Shown here: positions 12,276-13,570 of the stretch, piece after piece | Position numbering within the stretch: position 1 is the stretch's first letter | How the letters are laid out: each line of letters starts with the position of its first letter | Origin: an uncultured Actinomycetes bacterium | GTDB lineage: Bacteria > Actinomycetota > Thermoleophilia > Gaiellales > F1-60-MAGs149 | Length of the DNA stretch: 13,570 nucleotides | Assembly: GCA_903960645.1 (NCBI GenBank) | Contig: CAJCBN010000227.1 | Coordinates: 1-13,570, forward strand | Direction: 5' to 3' | The notes under the pieces: model-generated | Told to the model about the DNA's origin: nothing | Seen by the model: the letters and a program-made list of their open reading frames with translations, nothing else | The model's database searches: none | Position numbers and translations under genes: made by a program

Positions 12276-13531
12276 GCACCGAGCGCATCAGCGTCCTGCA
12301 CATGCCGTCGATCGCGCTCGGCCCTGGTGCCGCGCTCGAGGCCGGCCACCATCTGAAGGCGCTCGGCGTGACCCGTGCGTTCCTCGTGACGGACGCGTTC
12401 CTGCTGCAGAGCGGGCTTGTCGCGCCGATCGAGGCGGCGGTCCGTGCCGATGGCCTCGACGTCGTCACGTATGCCGTGCCGACGGGCGAGCCGACCGAGG
12501 ATTCCATGCGCGAAGTCGCGGAGGCCTGCGTCGCGAGCGGCGCCGATGGCGTCCTCGGCGTCGGCGGTGGCTCTGCCCTCGACTCGGCCAAGGTCGCCGC
12601 GCTGATCGCCACACATGGCGGCACGCTGCGCGACTGGATCAACGCGCCGCTCGGCGGCGCCCGCGTCCCGCCCGGCCCGCTGATGCCGGTCGTCGCGGTG
12701 CCCACCACCTCCGGCACCGGCTCCGAGGTGACCGCCGTCGCGGTGCTCGACCTGCCGTCCGACAAGGTCAAGACGGGCATCGCCCATCCGTTCCTACGTC
12801 CCAACATCGCGCTCTGCGACCCCGAGCTGACGCTCGGTCTGCCCGCGCCGATCACCGCTGCCTGCGGTATCGACGCGCTGCTGCACGCGGCCGAGGCCTA
12901 CACCTCGATCTCGTACCTCGAGCGCCCCAAGCCCGCCCACGCCGGCGCTCGCCCGAACTACCAGGGCGCCGCGCCGATGGCCGACATCTGGGTGATGGAG
13001 GCCATCTCCCTCGTCGGCAAGCACCTGCGCCGCGCCGTCGAGGACGGCTCCGACATCGAGGCGCGCGAGGGCATGATGCTCGCCGCCACCGCCGCCGGCA
13101 TTGGCTTCGGCAACGCGGGCGTGCACGTCCCCCACGCCTGCTCGTACCCGATCGCGGGCCTCAAGCACGCGTGGTCGCCGCCGGGCTACCCGGGTGCCGC
13201 GAAGTTCGTGCCGCACGGCCTCGCCTGCGCGATCACGGCTCCCGCCGCCTTCCGTCTGATCGCCGACGCCGTGCCGGAGCGCTCGCGCCGTGCCGCCGAG
13301 CTCCTGACCGGCCAGCCGGTCGCCGCCGACGACACGGATGCGCTGGCGCGCGCCATCGCCGACCTGATGGCCGACGTCGGCTGCCCGACGACGATCACCG
13401 AGGTCGGCTACAGCGAGGCTGACATCCCCGACCTCGTGGCCGGCGCGATGCTCCAGCAGCGCCTGCTCGCGTGCGCCCCGCTCCCGATTGGCGAAGCCGA
13501 ACTCGAGCGCGTCTTCCGCGACTCCCTCTAA
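12272..13531 (+). CDS. Iron-containing alcohol dehydrogenase, hydroxyacid-oxoacid transhydrogenase-like
   Basis: This 419-aa group III alcohol dehydrogenase has an N-terminal Rossmann-like domain with GVGGGSALDSAK (96-107) and PTTSGTGSEVT (144-154). A helical domain follows with metal ligands D201 and H205 (GIDALLHAAEAY), H288 (VPHACSYP) and H315 (VPHGLACA). The segment GFGNAGVHVPHACSYPIAG and the SYP tyrosine, in place of a histidine found in FucO, resemble mitochondrial ADHFE1. ADHFE1 oxidises 4-hydroxybutyrate-type hydroxyacids with 2-oxoglutarate as acceptor and a tightly held NAD. I infer oxidation or reduction of a hydroxyacid/semialdehyde in this pathway. The start is GTG at 12272, overlapping the lyase stop by 4 bp, with GAGG 6 nt upstream; an upstream in-frame ATG at 12236 would overlap the lyase further. 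It is the last gene of the operon. Confidence 0.9.
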   Translation: MSTERISVLHMPSIALGPGAALEAGHHLKALGVTRAFLVTDAFLLQSGLVAPIEAAVRADGLDVVTYAVPTGEPTEDSMREVAEACVASGADGVLGVGGGSALDSAKVAALIATHGGTLRDWINAPLGGARVPPGPLMPVVAVPTTSGTGSEVTAVAVLDLPSDKVKTGIAHPFLRPNIALCDPELTLGLPAPITAACGIDALLHAAEAYTSISYLERPKPAHAGARPNYQGAAPMADIWVMEAISLVGKHLRRAVEDGSDIEAREGMMLAATAAGIGFGNAGVHVPHACSYPIAGLKHAWSPPGYPGAAKFVPHGLACAITAPAAFRLIADAVPERSRRAAELLTGQPVAADDTDALARAIADLMADVGCPTTITEVGYSEADIPDLVAGAMLQQRLLACAPLPIGEAELERVFRDSL

Positions 13532-13535
13532 CTGA

Positions 13536-13570
13536 CCAGAGGGGTCTGGCCCCTTTGTGTGATCAGAGGG
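13536..13570 (+). terminator. Palindromic 3' element after the operon (terminator and intergenic repeat, cut by window edge)
   Basis: Four bases after the Fe-ADH stop, CCAGA (13536-13540) and TCTGG (13545-13549) form one hairpin. Alternatively AGGGG (13540-13544) pairs with CCCCT (13550-13554) and is followed by TTTGTGT, which looks like an intrinsic terminator. The sequence resembles the minus strand of 4111-4135. CAGAGGG recurs at 13564-13570, so a second copy may begin at the edge of the window. Confidence 0.5.

Noticed and set aside
1..13570. tRNA, rRNA, riboswitch or prophage features
   Set aside because: No cloverleaf, rRNA-conserved block, known aptamer core or phage structural gene was recognised on either strand by eye.

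Overview
The window is GC-rich chromosomal DNA with tightly packed genes and strong G/C bias at third codon positions. Promoters of the TANNNT-N6-ATG (leaderless) type sit before several genes. Together with the enzyme repertoire this points to a soil or aquatic actinobacterium, possibly Thermoleophilia. That placement is an inference; there is no rRNA or marker gene here to fix it.

Layout. (1) Positions 1-1065 hold a REP-associated tyrosine transposase (RAYT, minus strand). It is bracketed on each side by an inverted pair of one 33-bp palindrome, a self-contained REP/BIME-like unit. (2) Positions 1079-3246 are a minus-strand pair: a LeuC-type aconitase-family dehydratase large subunit followed by an Asp/Glu-racemase-fold protein. 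No LeuD small subunit is present. (3) A divergent promoter region with an inverted repeat (3247-3327) leads to a plus-strand SDR oxidoreductase (3328-4098). A cluster of palindromic repeats follows, then a small secreted NTF2-like protein (4224-4706). (4) An OsmC-like protein and a carboxymuconolactone-decarboxylase (PcaC) family protein lie on the minus strand (4788-5750). (5) A nine-gene plus-strand operon (5893-13531) encodes an acyl-CoA dehydrogenase, alpha/beta hydrolase, aldo/keto reductase, GAF-domain protein, acetamidase/formamidase, MaoC hydratase, NTF2-like protein, isocitrate-lyase/PEP-mutase-family lyase and an iron alcohol dehydrogenase. Four of its junctions overlap by 1-4 nt, and the largest gap is 32 nt. 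A hairpin closes the operon at the right edge.

How the genes may work together. The set looks catabolic. The acyl-CoA dehydrogenase and MaoC hydratase would oxidise and hydrate a CoA ester. The LeuC homologue would hydrate or dehydrate a (methyl)malate-type acid. The lyase keeps the KRCGH loop of true C-C lyases and would split such an acid, and the Fe-ADH resembles hydroxyacid-oxoacid transhydrogenase. The hydrolase, the amidase and the racemase-fold protein suggest an ester, lactone or amide precursor. No CoA ligase or transferase, transporter or transcription factor lies in the window, so the pathway is incomplete here. Its substrate cannot be read from the sequence; branched C5-C6 dicarboxylates are my best guess.

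No tRNA, rRNA, CRISPR array, prophage or plasmid feature was seen. The only mobile-element signal is the RAYT/REP unit and its repeat relatives.
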